The notes: a model not told the origin generated them from the letters alone. Shown: positions 1 to 5,745, counted from the stretch's first letter. The stretch: DNA of 6,435 bases from Pirellulales bacterium (GCA_030617125.1 JAUWWA010000112.1:1-6435); one strand, 5' to 3'. A program made the numbers and translations.

Positions 1-1
1 C

Positions 2-33
2 CGGCGGCTATCCGGACGTTACGCGGCGGCTAT
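2..33. repeat. 10-bp direct repeat, two copies
   Basis: CGGCGGCTAT occurs at 2-11 and again at 24-33, a 22-bp period, at the left edge of the window. The element may continue outside the window. Plus-strand frame 3 is open from the window edge to a TGA at 45-47, and frame 1 to a TGA at 79-81. The repeat could therefore lie in the 3' end of a plus-strand gene converging on murB, but the visible stretch is too short to support a gene. No function is assigned. Confidence 0.35.
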
Positions 34-76
34 TGCGAAAAAGTTGAACCGATCTTCTTGCTGCAAACCACAATTC

Positions 77-115
77 ACTGACCACTGACCACTGACTACC
101 TACTGACTACTGACC
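77..115. repeat. 7-bp tandem repeat (ACTGACY)
   Basis: Five copies of the heptamer ACTGAC(C/T) lie at 77-83, 84-90, 91-97, 102-108 and 109-115, broken once by a 4-nt remnant (ACCT, 98-101). The repeat sits 25 nt beyond the murB stop codon, in noncoding DNA. A related period-7 repeat lies in front of uppS at 4100-4120. No hairpin or U-tract that would make it a terminator is visible. Confidence 0.75.
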
Positions 116-139
116 GCTGGCGACGGACAACCGGCAACT

Positions 140-1027
140 TCACCAGATTTCCAGTTCCTGCTCCAACTCGATGCCAAGCCGCTCGTCGACCTGGCCGCGG
201 ATCAACTCGATCAGGCGCAGCACGTCCTGGCTGGTGCATTCAGGCTCGGCGATGATGAAGTTGGCGTGGCGATCGCTGACCACCGCGCCGCCGATCCGCG
301 TGCCCTTCAGCCCGGCCTCCTCGATCAGTTCGCCCGCGCCGGCGCCTCGCGGGTTCTTGAAGACGCATCCGGCGCATTGGTGTCCCATCGGCTGGGCGGC
401 CTTCTTGACGATCCAATGCTTCTGCATGCGCCGGGCGAGTTCGGTGGCGTCGTCCTCGTCGAGTTCGAACCCGGCCTCGAGAATCGCCAATTCGTCGAGG
501 TTGCTTTCGCGGTAGGAGAAGTCGAGTTCGTCGCGTTCGCGCCGGTAGACTTCGCCGGTTGGGGAGATGACCGTTGCGTGCGTGACCCACTGGCCGATGT
601 CAGTGCCGTGGACGCCGGCGTTTCCGACCAATCCGCCGCCGATGGTTCCGGGAATGCCGATCAGCGCTTCCAGTCCGGCGAGTCCCCGGTGGACGGCCGT
701 CGTAATGGCGTGTCCCATCGCGGCGCCGCCACCGACTGCCAGCGAGCAACCGTCGACGTCGATTTTGGTGAAGGCCGCGCCGGAGAGGCGAATGACCACG
801 CCCGGTACACCCTCGTCGCGCACCAGGATATTCGACCCGCGGCCGAGCAGCCGCATGGGGAGCTGTTCCTCGTGGCAGCGGCGGATGATCGCGATCAGTT
901 GGTCAACGTCCTCCGGCTCGGCGAAGTATTCGGCCGGACCGCCCAACTGAAACCACGTGTGCATCGCCAGCGGTTCATCCCGCCGTACGATTTTCTCGAA
1001 ACCTTTCAACGCTGTCGATGAAGCCAT
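140..1027 (-). CDS. murB: UDP-N-acetylenolpyruvoylglucosamine reductase (MurB)
   Basis: MurB is a cytoplasmic FAD enzyme. It reduces UDP-GlcNAc-enolpyruvate to UDP-N-acetylmuramate with NADPH, giving the substrate of MurC. The 295-residue protein shows the FAD-binding core: LGRGSNILV at 61-69, IPGTIGGG at 125-132 and NAG at 136-138. It also has the YRESN segment (172-176), the AGCVFKNP active-site motif (219-226) and a C-terminal LEQEL (288-292), where the family keeps a catalytic Glu. The length and the missing type I insertion fit type II MurB. The usual active-site Ser of this motif is Cys221 here. I chose the ATG at 1025-1027 because AGGAAGG stands 7 nt before it; an in-frame TTG two codons upstream would have a 1-nt spacing. 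The first 53 nt overlap the end of murC and no separate promoter is visible, so expression is probably coupled to murC. Confidence 0.96.
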   Translation of the reverse strand: MASSTALKGFEKIVRRDEPLAMHTWFQLGGPAEYFAEPEDVDQLIAIIRRCHEEQLPMRLLGRGSNILVRDEGVPGVVIRLSGAAFTKIDVDGCSLAVGGGAAMGHAITTAVHRGLAGLEALIGIPGTIGGGLVGNAGVHGTDIGQWVTHATVISPTGEVYRRERDELDFSYRESNLDELAILEAGFELDEDDATELARRMQKHWIVKKAAQPMGHQCAGCVFKNPRGAGAGELIEEAGLKGTRIGGAVVSDRHANFIIAEPECTSQDVLRLIELIRGQVDERLGIELEQELEIW

Positions 1028-2453
1028 CTGCAATCCTTCCTATGTCGCCGGCGCCCATGGTGACCAGTACGTCGCCCGGGGCCAGCGAGTTTTCCAGCAG
1101 CCGGGCAATTGCTTCGGCGGCGTGCGGCTCGGGCGCTTCGGCGCCGCCGTGGCGGACCGCCCGGGCCAGATCGGCCGCCGTCACCTCTGCGGTTCTCGCC
1201 GGTCCCTCGCGGGCGCGGAATATCTCGGCGATCAACACATTGTCGGCATTTTGCAGCGCCTGGGCCGTTTCGTCCAGTAAGCGCTCCGTTCGCGACGCCT
1301 GGTGGGGCTGAAACACGCACCACACGCGGCGGCCGGGGAACATCCGGTGGACCGTCGCCAGCGCGGCGGCCACTTCGGTCGGGTGGTGGGCATAGTCGTC
1401 GATCACTGCGACGCCCCGGTGGACGCCCCGCAACTCCATTCGCCGGTGCAGACCCCGAAAATCGCGAAGCGCGCGGCTGATTACCCTCTCGATTTCTCGG
1501 CCCCGGCGCCTATCGCCTTGGCAGGCCAGATTCTCGCGGGCCAGCGCGGCGGCGGCCAAGGCGTTGACGACGTTGTGCCGTCCCGGCGCCTGGAGGCTCA
1601 CGCCGCACACGTATCCCCCATGATGGTGGATTTCGAACGTGTATCGCCCCCGCCGGGAAGACAACCGCCGCGCAGACCAGTCGGCCTCGGCCGCAATGCC
1701 GAACGTCTCTACCCGGCATGGCAGTACCTCGGCAATCCGTCGGGTGACCGGGCAGTCGTGCCGCGCCAGCAGCAGGCCATCGGGAGGCAGCGACCGGGCG
1801 AACCGACGAAAAGCCTCCGCGAGCTGATCGGCCGAGTCGTAACAGTCGAAGTGGTCCGGCTCGATGCCCAGAATCACTGCATGCCGTGGCTGCAAGCGGA
1901 GGAAATTCGCCCGATACTCGCACGCCTCGACCAGCATCAGATCGCTGCTGCCGGCGCGTCCCCCCGAGGCTTGCCCCAGCGGCGCGGCGCCGCAGAGCAC
2001 GGTCGGGTCGCGGCCGGCGGCGACGAGAATTGCGGCGGCCATGGCCGTGGTGGACGACTTGCCGTGGGTGCCGGCAACCGCTAAGGTATGCTTGCCGACG
2101 CCGAGCAGGGCAAGCATCTCGAAGTAGCTGCGCACCGGAATGCCGAGTTCGGCGGCGCGGCGTAGTTCGGGGTTATCGGCCGCGACGGCGTCGCTGTGGA
2201 CGACCAGACCGGTCTCCGGTGGAAGATGCTCCCGGGCGTGGCCTTGGTGGATGCTAGCGCCGGCCTCGGCCAGAAAGGCGAGCGAATCGATCGTCAAGTC
2301 GGAGCCGCTGAGTTGCCATCCGCCGGCAAGCAGCACCTCGGCCAGCGCCCGCATCCCACTGCCGGCAACGCCGATCAGGTGCGCCCGACGTATTGCAGGG
2401 CGATTCATTGGCCTCAAGAAAGTTGGTTGTGCGTGTTGCTCAATGTCAGCCAT
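975..2453 (-). CDS. murC: UDP-N-acetylmuramate--L-alanine ligase (MurC)
   Basis: MurC is the ATP-dependent cytoplasmic ligase that adds L-alanine to UDP-MurNAc, the first residue of the peptidoglycan stem peptide. Three Mur-ligase domains are visible. Numbering is from the most upstream in-frame ATG (2489); subtract 12 for the start used here. The UDP-binding Rossmann motif GVAGSGMRALAE is near 40-51, the ATP P-loop AGTHGKSSTT at 139-148, VEACEYRANFL at 187-197, EPDHFDCY at 210-217, GRHNVVNALAA at 303-313 and DDYAHHPTE at 364-372. Candidate ATGs lie at 2489, 2477, 2453 and 2408. The 2489 ATG is part of the predicted -10 box, and 2477 lies at the predicted transcript start. The 2453 ATG has GGAG (2465-2468) 11 nt upstream and gives 492 residues, close to family length. 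The 2408 ATG has GAGG only 3 nt away but cannot be excluded. The gene overlaps murB downstream and is divergent from the nucleotidyltransferase-HEPN pair. Confidence 0.95.
   Translation of the reverse strand: MADIEQHAQPTFLRPMNRPAIRRAHLIGVAGSGMRALAEVLLAGGWQLSGSDLTIDSLAFLAEAGASIHQGHAREHLPPETGLVVHSDAVAADNPELRRAAELGIPVRSYFEMLALLGVGKHTLAVAGTHGKSSTTAMAAAILVAAGRDPTVLCGAAPLGQASGGRAGSSDLMLVEACEYRANFLRLQPRHAVILGIEPDHFDCYDSADQLAEAFRRFARSLPPDGLLLARHDCPVTRRIAEVLPCRVETFGIAAEADWSARRLSSRRGRYTFEIHHHGGYVCGVSLQAPGRHNVVNALAAAALARENLACQGDRRRGREIERVISRALRDFRGLHRRMELRGVHRGVAVIDDYAHHPTEVAAALATVHRMFPGRRVWCVFQPHQASRTERLLDETAQALQNADNVLIAEIFRAREGPARTAEVTAADLARAVRHGGAEAPEPHAAEAIARLLENSLAPGDVLVTMGAGDIGRIADGFIDSVERFRENRTAG
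1035..1041 (-). promoter_or_regulatory. murB ribosome-binding site inside murC
   Basis: On the minus strand AGGAAGG is followed by 7 nt (ATTGCAG) and then ATG (1025-1027). This fixes the murB start at that ATG and rules out the TTG at 1031-1033, which would be only 1 nt from the site. The site lies inside the murC reading frame, so ribosomes translating murC pass over it. That is the usual arrangement for translational coupling. Confidence 0.75.
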
Positions 2454-2484
2454 GCGGCGGAAAACTCCATTTTTCATCACGGGG

Positions 2485-2513
2485 ATCATATGCCAGGAGC
2501 CGAATCAGGTCAA
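2485..2513 (-). promoter_or_regulatory. sigma70-type promoter of murC-murB
   Basis: Read on the minus strand, TTGACC (2513-2508) is separated by exactly 17 nt from TATGAT (2490-2485). Each hexamer matches the housekeeping consensus at five of six positions. Transcription would start near 2478, leaving about 25 nt of leader before the ATG at 2453 with GGAG in between. The -10 box contains the upstream ATG at 2489, which argues against that ATG being the translation start. Confidence 0.65.
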
Positions 2514-2555
2514 TGGAAGGATCGGGATGCGTGCTGGTTGCTTGCGTGGGCATGC

Positions 2556-2584
2556 TTGCCAGTAACCATTGGCGGGGCTATGAT
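2556..2584 (+). promoter_or_regulatory. sigma70-type promoter of the nucleotidyltransferase-HEPN pair
   Basis: TTGCCA (2556-2561) is followed by a 17-nt spacer and TATGAT (2579-2584), a strong housekeeping-type promoter. The predicted start is near 2591, about 20 nt before the ATG at 2611. It stands back to back with the murC promoter, with 42 bp (2514-2555) between the two -35 boxes. The heptamer TGCTTGC occurs at 2539-2545 and 2553-2559, and the second copy enters this -35 box. This could be an operator, but that is only an inference. Confidence 0.65.
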
Positions 2585-2610
2585 TGATAGTCCAATCAGG
2601 TGTGACGTCC

Positions 2611-2931
2611 ATGATCGATGAAGCCACGATTGCCGATGCGGTGAATCTCCTGCTGGAGGCAGCTCCAGCAGGATCTGAGGTTATTCTGTTTGGCTCTCAT
2701 GCGCGTGGCGATCCGGGTCCGGACAGTGACCTCGATTTTCTGGTGATCGAGCCGGAAGTGACGTCCAAGCACAACGAGATGGTGCGACTGCGGGACGTAT
2801 TGCGGCCGCTGCGTGTTCCGGCGGACGTGTTGGTGACCAGCCGCAGCGTTTTTGAAGACTGGCGAGACACACCAAATAACGTGCTCTACGAGGCGTGGAA
2901 AGAAGGTCGCGTTTTCCATGAAGTGGGATGA
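2611..2931 (+). CDS. minimal nucleotidyltransferase, MntA-like antitoxin
   Basis: This 106-residue protein is a single-domain member of the polymerase-beta-like (MNT) nucleotidyltransferases. It carries the signature G28-S29-x10-D40-L41-D42, in which the two Asp bind catalytic metal. Asp72 in ADVLV is the likely third acidic residue. In characterised type VII modules the MntA partner AMPylates, and so silences, a HEPN ribonuclease toxin; that role is inferred here from the motif and the neighbour. The start is the ATG at 2611, with AGGTG (2598-2602) 8 nt upstream. An in-frame TTG at 2584 would overlap the predicted -10 box and is rejected. The stop overlaps the HEPN gene by 14 nt. A hand count of 2611-2760 gives about 57% GC, against 65-80% in two sampled 60-bp stretches of murC, which hints at acquisition. 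A housekeeping adenylyltransferase role cannot be excluded but is less likely given the pairing. Confidence 0.88.
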   Translation: MIDEATIADAVNLLLEAAPAGSEVILFGSHARGDPGPDSDLDFLVIEPEVTSKHNEMVRLRDVLRPLRVPADVLVTSRSVFEDWRDTPNNVLYEAWKEGRVFHEVG

Positions 2932-3325
2932 GCAAGCCGCGAGACTGCGCTGCAAAGCTGCTGCCGATGAAGAGGCAATGAATATCTTGATGCGCGCGGG
3001 GGCGTCTGCCGACGAAGTTATCGGCTTCCATGCGCAGCAGGCTATCGAAAAGCTGTTTAAGGCCTTGCTAAGCCACCGCCGCGTTGCGTTCCGAAAAACG
3101 CACGACCTGACAGAGTTGATCGATCTGCTTGGTGCGAACGGAGTTTCTGTTTCACCGGAGATAGCAGAGGTCCGCCGGCTCGCCCCCTACGCGGCCGAGT
3201 TCCGGTACGAAGATATTCCCGTGGATTCGACGGAACCGTTCGACCGCAAATGGGCAGCAGAACGTGTCGAGAAAACCAGAGCCTGGGTCGACCAGCTTCT
3301 CAGCAAGGGTGGTGTCGACGACTGA
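2918..3325 (+). CDS. HEPN-domain protein, HepT-like putative RNase toxin
   Basis: This 135-residue protein has the features of the PF05168-type HEPN family: an N-terminal helix, the FHAQQAIEKLFKALL helix (37-51), THDL (61-64) followed by an ELIDLL helix, and the YAAEFRY segment (91-97). Arg55 and His62 are six residues apart and fit the R-x4-6-H motif of HEPN ribonucleases. Many PF05168 proteins show this motif poorly, so nuclease activity is plausible but unproven. There is no signal peptide or membrane segment, so it should act in the cytoplasm. The chosen ATG at 2918 lies inside the end of the nucleotidyltransferase gene (14-nt overlap), with GAAGG (2902-2906) 11 nt upstream. An in-frame start further upstream at 2852 would lie deep in that gene and add a non-HEPN tail. 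The overlap implies coupled expression of the pair. uppS ends 15 nt downstream on the other strand. Confidence 0.87.
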   Translation: MKWDEQAARLRCKAAADEEAMNILMRAGASADEVIGFHAQQAIEKLFKALLSHRRVAFRKTHDLTELIDLLGANGVSVSPEIAEVRRLAPYAAEFRYEDIPVDSTEPFDRKWAAERVEKTRAWVDQLLSKGGVDD

Positions 3326-3340
3326 CCCGGTGTGGCCTCG

Positions 3341-4096
3341 CTACTCCGTCAACCCGCCAAATCGTCGATCTCTGGCCGCATAGTCGCGGATGGCCGCGTA
3401 CAGTTGGGCTTCGTCGAACTCCGGCCAGCACAACTCGGTCACCCAAATCTCCGCGTAGCTGATCTGCCAGAGCAGAAAATTACTGATGCGCAGCTCGCCG
3501 GCGGTGCGGATCAGCAGGTCGGGCTCCGGCATACCGGCCGTGTAGAGATGCGACTCGATGGTCTGCTCGGTCACGTCGTCCGGGCGAATCGTGCCGGAGT
3601 GGACCTCCCGGGCAATGCTTCGGACCGCGTCGGCCAGTTCCGAACGACCGCCGTAGTTAATCGCCAGGCACAGCCGCAAACCGGTGTTGCCGGCGCTCAT
3701 CTCAACCGTCTTGTCGAGCTCGCGCAACACCTCATCGGGAATCCCTTCGCGCCGGCCGATGACCGCTACTTGGATGTTCTGGTGCATGATCGTCGTTCGC
3801 TCTTCGATCATGTACTGCTCGAGCAGGTGCATCAGGAACTCGAGTTCGGCCGGTGGGCGTTTCCAGTTCTCGCTGGAAAGGCAATAGAGCGTAAGCTGTT
3901 CGATCCCGAGCCGGGCGCACTCTTCGGTGGTGCGCCGCACGCTGGCCACGCCGTGGCGGTGCCCTTCGATCCGCGGCAACCCCTGCTGCTCGGCCCAACG
4001 CCCGTTGCCGTCCATGATCACCGCGATGTGTCGCGGCATTTCTTCCCGCGGTACGTCGAGCGGATCGGTCGCTACGGTGTTGGATGGGCTAGACAT
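3341..4096 (-). CDS. uppS: isoprenyl transferase / undecaprenyl diphosphate synthase (UppS)
   Basis: This cis-prenyltransferase extends farnesyl diphosphate with isopentenyl diphosphate to make undecaprenyl diphosphate, the precursor of the lipid carrier for cell-wall units. The 251-residue protein shows HIAVIMDGNGRWA (23-35), with Asp29 as the catalytic metal ligand, then GHRHG (45-49) and SSENWKRP (74-81). Next come INYGGRSE (146-153) and the diphosphate-binding RTAGELRISNFLLWQ (197-211) followed by SYAE (213-216); the more usual RTGGE is RTAGE here. The length is normal for the family. The ATG at 4096 is the only reasonable start before the conserved core, apart from Met20 (4039), whose GGGAAG is only 2 nt away. 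There is no recognisable Shine-Dalgarno before 4096; a 7-bp repeat occupies that position. The gene lies 86 nt downstream of purA on the same strand and converges on the HEPN gene. The product may differ in chain length, which motifs cannot tell. Confidence 0.95.
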   Translation of the reverse strand: MSSPSNTVATDPLDVPREEMPRHIAVIMDGNGRWAEQQGLPRIEGHRHGVASVRRTTEECARLGIEQLTLYCLSSENWKRPPAELEFLMHLLEQYMIEERTTIMHQNIQVAVIGRREGIPDEVLRELDKTVEMSAGNTGLRLCLAINYGGRSELADAVRSIAREVHSGTIRPDDVTEQTIESHLYTAGMPEPDLLIRTAGELRISNFLLWQISYAEIWVTELCWPEFDEAQLYAAIRDYAARDRRFGGLTE

Positions 4097-4099
4097 GGC

Positions 4100-4120
4100 G
4101 GGTAGTGGATAGTGGGTAGT
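4100..4120. repeat. 7-bp tandem repeat before uppS
   Basis: Three heptamers, GGGTAGT, GGATAGT and GGGTAGT, lie at 4100-4106, 4107-4113 and 4114-4120; the minus strand reads ACTAYCC three times. They end 3 nt before the uppS ATG and fill the place of a ribosome-binding site. The rest of the purA-uppS gap (4121-4182) has a short G+C-rich inverted repeat around 4134-4150 and no clear promoter or terminator. Confidence 0.7.
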
Positions 4121-4182
4121 CTGGTTGAGCCGCTGCCGGTACGGCGGCGCTGGGTCGCGGCACGAACGTCCCGGGGTGAATA

Positions 4183-5469
4183 CTACGACGGTGCAAACAT
4201 CGTCTGCTCGCGATCCGGGCCGACCGAAACGACTTCAATCGGCCGGCCGACGAGTTCGCTGATGCGATCCAAATAGTCCTTGGCCCCGGTGGGCAAGTCC
4301 TCGATACGGCGGATATGTGTGATCTCCTCCCGCCAGCCCGGCATGATCTCATATACCGGAACCGCACGGCGAAGGTCGTCGACGTGGCTGGGAAAGTCGG
4401 TCGTCCGCTGGCCGTCGATCTCGTAGGCGGTGCAAATTTGCAGTTCCGGCAGCAGGCTCGGCACGTCCAGCAGCATGATCGCCAGCACGTCGACGCCGCT
4501 GAGCCGTGCGGTGTATCGCGCGGCGACCGCGTCGAACCAGCCGCATCGCCGCGGACGCTTGGTGACCGTGCCGTATTCGTTGCCGCGGTCGCGGATGTGT
4601 TGCCCAACGTCGTTGTCCTGTTCGGTGGGGAAGGGGCCTCCGCCGACGCGAGTGGCATAGGCCTTCAGGATGCCAATCACCTTAGTGACGAACCGTCCTG
4701 CCACACCGGAACCCGACGCCACGCCGACCCCGGAACTGTTGCTGCTGGTCACGAACGGGAAGGTGCCGTGGTCGACGTCGAGCAGCGCGCCCTGGGCGCC
4801 CTCAAAGAGAATGCTCCGGTCGGCGTCGACGGCATCGAGCAGGTAGGCGGTGGTGTCAGCCACGTGCGGCTTCAGCCGCTGGGCGTATTCGCGGTAGGTT
4901 TCGAAGATTTCGTCGGCGTCGAGCGGCATGGCGCTGCCGCCGAGCCCGGCGAGAATCTGGCTCTTCGCGCGGACGATCTGTTCGATCCGGTTTTGGAAGT
5001 TGTCGCGATACATGTCGCCAAGCCGAATGGCGAACGAGCGGCCGACCTTGTCGCGGTAGCACGGCCCGATTCCCCGCATCGTGGTGCCGATTGCCTCGCC
5101 GCTGGTGCACAGTTCGTTGAGCAGCCGATCCTCCTCGAAGTGCCAGGGGAAGATGACGTGGGCGCGGTCGCTGATTATGAGGTTCTCGGCGACCGGGACG
5201 CCACGGGCAGACAGGCCGTTGATTTCTTCGATCAACGTGGCGGGGTTGAGGACGACGCCGCCGGCCACCACGCACTGGACCTCCCGGCGGAAGATGCCGC
5301 TGGGGATCAGCGAGAGCTTGTAGGTTTCGCCCTGGGTGACGACCGTATGGCCGGCGTTCGCGCCGCCCTGATAGCGGACGACGATATCGTGCCGCCCGGC
5401 CAACAGGTCGACGATCTTCCCCTTGGCCTCATCGCCCCACTGCAACCCGATGACACACGTGCCAGGCAC
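4183..5469 (-). CDS. purA: adenylosuccinate synthetase (PurA)
   Basis: PurA joins IMP and aspartate with GTP to make adenylosuccinate, the first committed step from IMP to AMP, in the cytoplasm. The 428-residue protein is full length. It shows the N-terminal QWGDEAKGK (10-18) with catalytic Asp13, and GGANAGH (35-41) with catalytic His41. Further motifs are GTTMRGIGP (128-136), EGAQG (223-227), DVDHGTFPFVTSSN (231-244), TRVGGGPFPTE (273-283) and GTVTKRPRRCGWFD (300-313). The phosphate-loop Gly of the usual GDEGKGK is Ala15, a mild change that I recall in planctomycete homologues. The start is a GTG (5467-5469) with AGAGGA (5478-5483) 8 nt upstream; no alternative fits as well, because the conserved sequence begins at residue 4. 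A candidate promoter lies at 5541-5570. No purine riboswitch or operator is recognisable. uppS follows 86 nt downstream and may be cotranscribed. Confidence 0.97.
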   Translation of the reverse strand: MPGTCVIGLQWGDEAKGKIVDLLAGRHDIVVRYQGGANAGHTVVTQGETYKLSLIPSGIFRREVQCVVAGGVVLNPATLIEEINGLSARGVPVAENLIISDRAHVIFPWHFEEDRLLNELCTSGEAIGTTMRGIGPCYRDKVGRSFAIRLGDMYRDNFQNRIEQIVRAKSQILAGLGGSAMPLDADEIFETYREYAQRLKPHVADTTAYLLDAVDADRSILFEGAQGALLDVDHGTFPFVTSSNSSGVGVASGSGVAGRFVTKVIGILKAYATRVGGGPFPTEQDNDVGQHIRDRGNEYGTVTKRPRRCGWFDAVAARYTARLSGVDVLAIMLLDVPSLLPELQICTAYEIDGQRTTDFPSHVDDLRRAVPVYEIMPGWREEITHIRRIEDLPTGAKDYLDRISELVGRPIEVVSVGPDREQTMFAPS

Positions 5470-5540
5470 CGCGCCGGTCCTCTATGAACAAGGGTTTTCA
5501 CACGCTCCGGACAACCTGCCAGAGATTTCCCAAACATACT

Positions 5541-5570
5541 AGTTTATCAAGAAGGGGTGCCGTGGGTCAA
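5541..5570 (-). promoter_or_regulatory. candidate purA promoter
   Basis: On the minus strand TTGACC (5570-5565) is followed either by GATAAA (5548-5543) after 16 nt or by TAAACT (5546-5541) after 18 nt. Each -10 candidate matches the consensus at four of six positions. The transcript would start near 5535, with a leader of about 65 nt before the GTG. It is the best -35/-10 pair I found in this stretch, but weaker than the murC promoter. Confidence 0.35.
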
Positions 5571-5640
5571 GAGAGCCATATCCCCGACCACCGGACCCAT
5601 TCTCCCTTTTTCTGCGTTTACACCTGAGCCACAGAAAACG

Positions 5641-5694
5641 GGGGCCGGGAATTCGCCTTCGCCTTCGCAACGCCGGCGATGCGTTCCCGACCCC
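5641..5694. repeat. imperfect inverted repeat / hairpin
   Basis: GGGGCCGGGAA (5641-5651) pairs with TTCCCGACCCC (5684-5694) at ten of eleven positions. The loop side contains CGCCTTCGCCTTCGC (a CGCCTT direct repeat) and CGCCGGCGA. The size and the paired ends with internal repeats resemble the palindromes downstream, though the sequence differs. No U-tract follows on either strand, so an intrinsic terminator is unlikely. Confidence 0.55.
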
Positions 5695-5696
5695 GT

Positions 5697-5726
5697 GTAG
5701 CGAAACAACGCTACGGTACCTGTACC
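5697..5726. repeat. two short hairpins in tandem
   Basis: GTAGCG (5697-5702) and CGCTAC (5709-5714) form a perfect 6-bp stem with a 6-nt loop. GGTAC and GTACC (5715-5726) follow immediately, separated by 2 nt. The first begins with GTAG, the tetranucleotide found at the foot of many REP hairpins. That likeness is suggestive only. Confidence 0.4.
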
Positions 5727-5745
5727 AACGAAAAAAGTGGAGGTG

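Noticed and set aside
3..47. Tail of a plus-strand gene ending GGYPDVTRRLLRKS
   Set aside because: Fourteen codons at the edge are too few; two other frames are also open there, so coding cannot be shown.
266..1021. Long plus-strand open frame opposite murB
   Set aside because: It mirrors murB codons in GC-rich DNA, has no family likeness, and murB is unmistakable on the other strand.
1302..2084. Plus-strand open frames opposite murC
   Set aside because: The translations are low-complexity, Arg/Pro/Ala-rich shadows of the MurC reading frame.
2584..2610. Upstream TTG start for the nucleotidyltransferase
   Set aside because: It overlaps the predicted -10 box, while the ATG at 2611 has a well-spaced AGGTG.
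3326..3340. Bidirectional terminator between the HEPN gene and uppS
   Set aside because: The gap is only 15 nt, with no inverted repeat or T-tract.
3332..4105. Plus-strand open frame opposite uppS
   Set aside because: It is the complement of conserved UppS motifs with no independent support.
4315..5487. 390-codon plus-strand open frame opposite purA
   Set aside because: It is antisense to conserved PurA motifs throughout and has no recognisable domain; a GC-skewed shadow frame.
5641..5694. Intrinsic terminator
   Set aside because: The hairpin lacks a T-run on either strand at its foot, and no gene ends nearby.
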